This document shows positions 49,802 through 52,954 of a stretch of DNA of 52,954 bases, piece after piece. This DNA comes from Peribacillus cavernae (lineage in GTDB: Bacteria > Bacillota > Bacilli > Bacillales > DSM-1321). The first letter of the stretch is position 1, and each line of letters opens with the position of its first letter. The stretch spans positions 1 to 52,954 of the forward strand of contig NZ_RYZZ01000028.1 of the NCBI RefSeq assembly GCF_003989135.1. The letters are read 5' to 3'. The notes beneath the pieces were generated by a model, which saw nothing but the letters and a program-made list of their open reading frames with translations, ran no database searches and was not told where the DNA came from. A program made the translations under genes and the position numbers.

Positions 49802-50800
49802 GTGTTAAAGATTGGCGATATTGAAATGAAAAACCAGGTCGTCCTCGCACCGATGGCAGGGGTCTGCAACTCCGCATTCCGTTTAACGGTAAAGGAATTC
49901 GGTGCTGGCCTTGTTTGTGCTGAGATGGTCAGCGACAAGGGGATTGTATATAAAAATGAAAAAACGATGAATATGCTTTATATAGATGAAAGAGAAAAGC
50001 CGCTCAGCCTGCAGATTTTTGGCGGAAAAAAGGAATCATTGGTCGAGGCCGCTCAGTTTGTCGATAAAAACACCAATGCTGATATTATTGACATCAATAT
50101 GGGCTGCCCGGTACCGAAAATCACAAAATGTGATGCAGGTGCAAAATGGCTTCTTGACCCTGATAAAATTTATGAAATGGTTTCTGCCGTGGTAGATGCA
50201 GTTGATAAGCCAGTCACCGTTAAAATGCGCATGGGCTGGGATGAAGATCATATTTATGCGGTCAGGAATGCTCAGGCAGTTGAACGGGCCGGCGGGAAAG
50301 CTGTTTCCCTGCATGGAAGAACGCGTGTTCAAATGTATGAAGGAAAATCAAATTGGGGTATCATCCGTGAAGTCAAAAACTCTGTCAACATTCCAATCAT
50401 CGGTAACGGTGATGTTGAAACGCCACAGGATGCGGAACGGATGCTAAAAGAAACAGGTGTTGATGGTGTTATGATCGGCCGCGCTGCACTCGGCAATCCA
50501 TGGGTGATTTATCGTACGATTAAATACCTCGAAACAGGCGAATTAATGGATGAGCCAACGGCACGTGAAAAAATCGATGTCTGCCTCCTGCATATGGATC
50601 GCTTGATTGCCCTGAAGAACGAAAACGTTGCAGTCCGTGAAATGCGCAAGCATGCGGCTTGGTATTTAAAAGGAATCGGCGGCAACGCAAGAGCAAGAAA
50701 AGGCATTAATGAGTGTAACACAAGAGAAGATGTTGTAACGCTTCTTCATGGACTTGTCGAAGAAGTAGAGGCAAAGGAACAAAACATTCAGGCAGTCTAA
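49802..50800 (+). CDS. dusB: tRNA-dihydrouridine synthase B
   Basis: Reduces uridine to dihydrouridine in tRNA using FMN and NAD(P)H. It is 332 aa. APMAGVCNSAFR, NMGCPVPKIT (active-site Cys region), KMRMGW, LHGRTR and IGNGDV blocks are intact, with the C-terminal helical RNA-binding domain. The start is a GTG at 49802, eight bases after AAAGGAGGA. It is the last gene of the pabB-dusB operon. A promoter lies immediately after its stop. Confidence 0.96.
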   Translation: MLKIGDIEMKNQVVLAPMAGVCNSAFRLTVKEFGAGLVCAEMVSDKGIVYKNEKTMNMLYIDEREKPLSLQIFGGKKESLVEAAQFVDKNTNADIIDINMGCPVPKITKCDAGAKWLLDPDKIYEMVSAVVDAVDKPVTVKMRMGWDEDHIYAVRNAQAVERAGGKAVSLHGRTRVQMYEGKSNWGIIREVKNSVNIPIIGNGDVETPQDAERMLKETGVDGVMIGRAALGNPWVIYRTIKYLETGELMDEPTAREKIDVCLLHMDRLIALKNENVAVREMRKHAAWYLKGIGGNARARKGINECNTREDVVTLLHGLVEEVEAKEQNIQAV

Positions 50801-50805
50801 GGCAT

Positions 50806-50834
50806 TTGACATTATCTGCACCTTTACCTATAAT
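50806..50834 (+). promoter_or_regulatory. Consensus sigma-A promoter upstream of lysS
   Basis: A perfect TTGACA (50806-50811) and perfect TATAAT (50829-50834) are 17 bp apart, starting five bases after the dusB stop. The predicted start point (about 50841) is only a few bases before a terminator hairpin. Confidence 0.75.
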
Positions 50835-50846
50835 ACGCTTAATCCG

Positions 50847-50873
50847 AACTGCCAGTACTCCTGGCAGTTTTTA
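50847..50873 (+). terminator. Hairpin terminator between dusB and lysS
   Basis: AACTGCCAG (50847-50855) pairs perfectly with CTGGCAGTT (50861-50869), followed by TTTTA. It can end dusB transcripts, but it also lies directly downstream of the 50806 promoter and may attenuate lysS. Confidence 0.85.
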
Positions 50874-50899
50874 TATGGGCAAATAACAGAGTTTTTTGA

Positions 50900-52495
<1,596 letters not shown>

Positions 52496-52513
52496 TAACA
52501 TTATCGTCCAGGG

Positions 52514-52588
52514 CCGGTCTTTCAAGTTTTTTAGAGGAAAGTCAGCAATTTACTCGACTCTAAGAGACTTGTGTGGACCGGTTTTTTT
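52514..52588 (+). terminator. lysS terminator
   Basis: CCGGTC (52514-52519) pairs with GACCGG (52576-52581), followed by seven T. The 56-base loop can form inner helices (AGTC/GACT). Confidence 0.65.
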
Positions 52589-52693
52589 ATGGATTAAATA
52601 TCTATGAAAAATAAATCGTTGCCGAAAAAATAAACAAAGAGCGATTGTTTTTATTAGGGTTTTTATTATGTTAGAAAAACTTTAAAAAAGATA

Positions 52694-52722
52694 TTGTGCA
52701 CTTATTATAATGATGGTATATT
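52694..52722 (+). promoter_or_regulatory. rRNA operon promoter P1
   Basis: TTGTGC (52694-52699) and TATATT (52717-52722) are 17 bp apart in AT-rich DNA upstream of the next rRNA operon. Confidence 0.55.
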
Positions 52723-52786
52723 TATATCTGTTGTTGCAAATGAGTTGCACAGAGATTACAAACTTACAAATTTTTTTAAAAACCTC

Positions 52787-52816
52787 TTGACTCATATGAT
52801 GGTAAAATGGTATATT
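52787..52816 (+). promoter_or_regulatory. rRNA operon promoter P2
   Basis: TTGACT (52787-52792) and TATATT (52811-52816) are 18 bp apart. A run of A and T upstream (52766-52782) resembles an UP element. Tandem promoters are usual for Bacillus rRNA operons. Confidence 0.75.
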
Positions 52817-52937
52817 AATAAAGTCGCTTCTAAGAGAAGCCATAAGAACTTGCTCTTTGAAAACTGAACAAAACAAAGCGCCAACGTTAATTTTAAAGGT
52901 GAGCATACACTTTAAAAGCAAATGAGCAAGTCAGACA
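52817..52937 (+). promoter_or_regulatory. rRNA leader with boxA-like antitermination motif
   Basis: The leader holds TGCTCTTTGA (52851-52860), a boxA-like motif followed by AAACTGAACAAAAC as in Bacillus rRNA operons. The last part (GTGAGCATACACTTTAAAAG, then TGAGCAAGTCAGAC) forms the 5' side of the 16S processing stem. Confidence 0.65.
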
Positions 52938-52954
52938 TTTCTTCGGAGAGTTTG
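52938..52954 (+). rRNA. 16S rRNA, 5' end (partial)
   Basis: The window closes on CTTCGGAGAGTTTG, the start of 16S rRNA just before the universal GATCCTGGCTCAG, which lies beyond the edge. The exact mature start is uncertain by one or two bases. Together with the 23S end at position 1, the region is flanked by two rRNA operons. Confidence 0.8.

Overview
This 53 kb window is chromosomal core DNA from an endospore-forming Bacillaceae bacterium. The gene order follows the Bacillus subtilis rrnA-to-lysS region near the replication origin almost exactly. Sporulation genes (csfB, yabG, sspF, spoVG, fin, spoVT, yabP, yabQ, spoIIE, yabS, yabT), the c-di-AMP receptor gene darA and AbrB all point to Bacillus sensu lato. 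Several proteins are close to B. subtilis in length but clearly diverged, so a relative such as Neobacillus, Mesobacillus or Cytobacillus is likely. The genus cannot be fixed from sequence reading alone. No phage, insertion sequence, CRISPR array, tRNA gene or defence island was seen.

Layout. The window opens in the last bases of a 23S rRNA gene, followed by a 23S-5S spacer enlarged by a structured repeat and an intact 5S gene (275-391). Positions 428-1650 form the only accessory-looking patch. It holds a duplicated and decayed 5S/terminator unit, a 161 bp direct repeat, and a three-part array of 20 bp-period repeats separated by two 92 bp segments that each carry a Shine-Dalgarno sequence and a tiny ORF. 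From 1699 to 52495 nearly all genes lie on the + strand; abrB is the exception: csfB; yaaO-tmk; darA-yaaR-holB-ricT-yabA-trmN6-yazA-rsmI; abrB (minus); metG; tatD-rnmV-ksgA; yabG; veg; sspF; ispE-purR-ridA; spoVG; glmU-prs; ctc; pth-fin; mfd; spoVT; yabN-rqcP-yabP-yabQ-divIC; yabR; spoIIE; yabS-yabT; tilS-hprT; ftsH; coaX-hslO; cysK; pabB-pabA-pabC-folP-folB-folK-yazB-dusB; lysS. The window ends in tandem rRNA promoters, a leader with a boxA-like motif, and the first bases of the next 16S gene. The whole block is therefore bracketed by rRNA operons in the same direction.

How the genes work together. Many are replication, repair and translation housekeeping genes (holB, yabA, mfd, rnmV, metG, lysS, ksgA, rsmI, pth, tilS, dusB, rqcP). 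Others supply precursors: ispE (isoprenoids), glmU (cell wall), prs and hprT (nucleotides), coaX (CoA), cysK (cysteine) and a complete pab/fol folate set. A sporulation layer is interleaved and has its own promoters. Sequence matches support sigma-F for csfB, sigma-H for spoVG, sigma-K for yabG, and a 21 bp-spaced Spo0A-type promoter for spoIIE. A sigma-B promoter precedes ctc, and a tandem veg promoter pair is conserved.

Compared with my recollection of B. subtilis, xpaC-yaaN, yabE, yabM, the yabR-spoIIE tRNA genes and yacD are absent at their usual places. A family of small palindromic repeats with a head like AGAAAAGCGGAAGCGCCTTG is scattered through intergenic gaps, including inside the rRNA spacer and inside a 5S pseudogene. 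No large undescribed system is evident. The best novelty candidate is the 900-1285 repeat array with its twin micro-ORFs.
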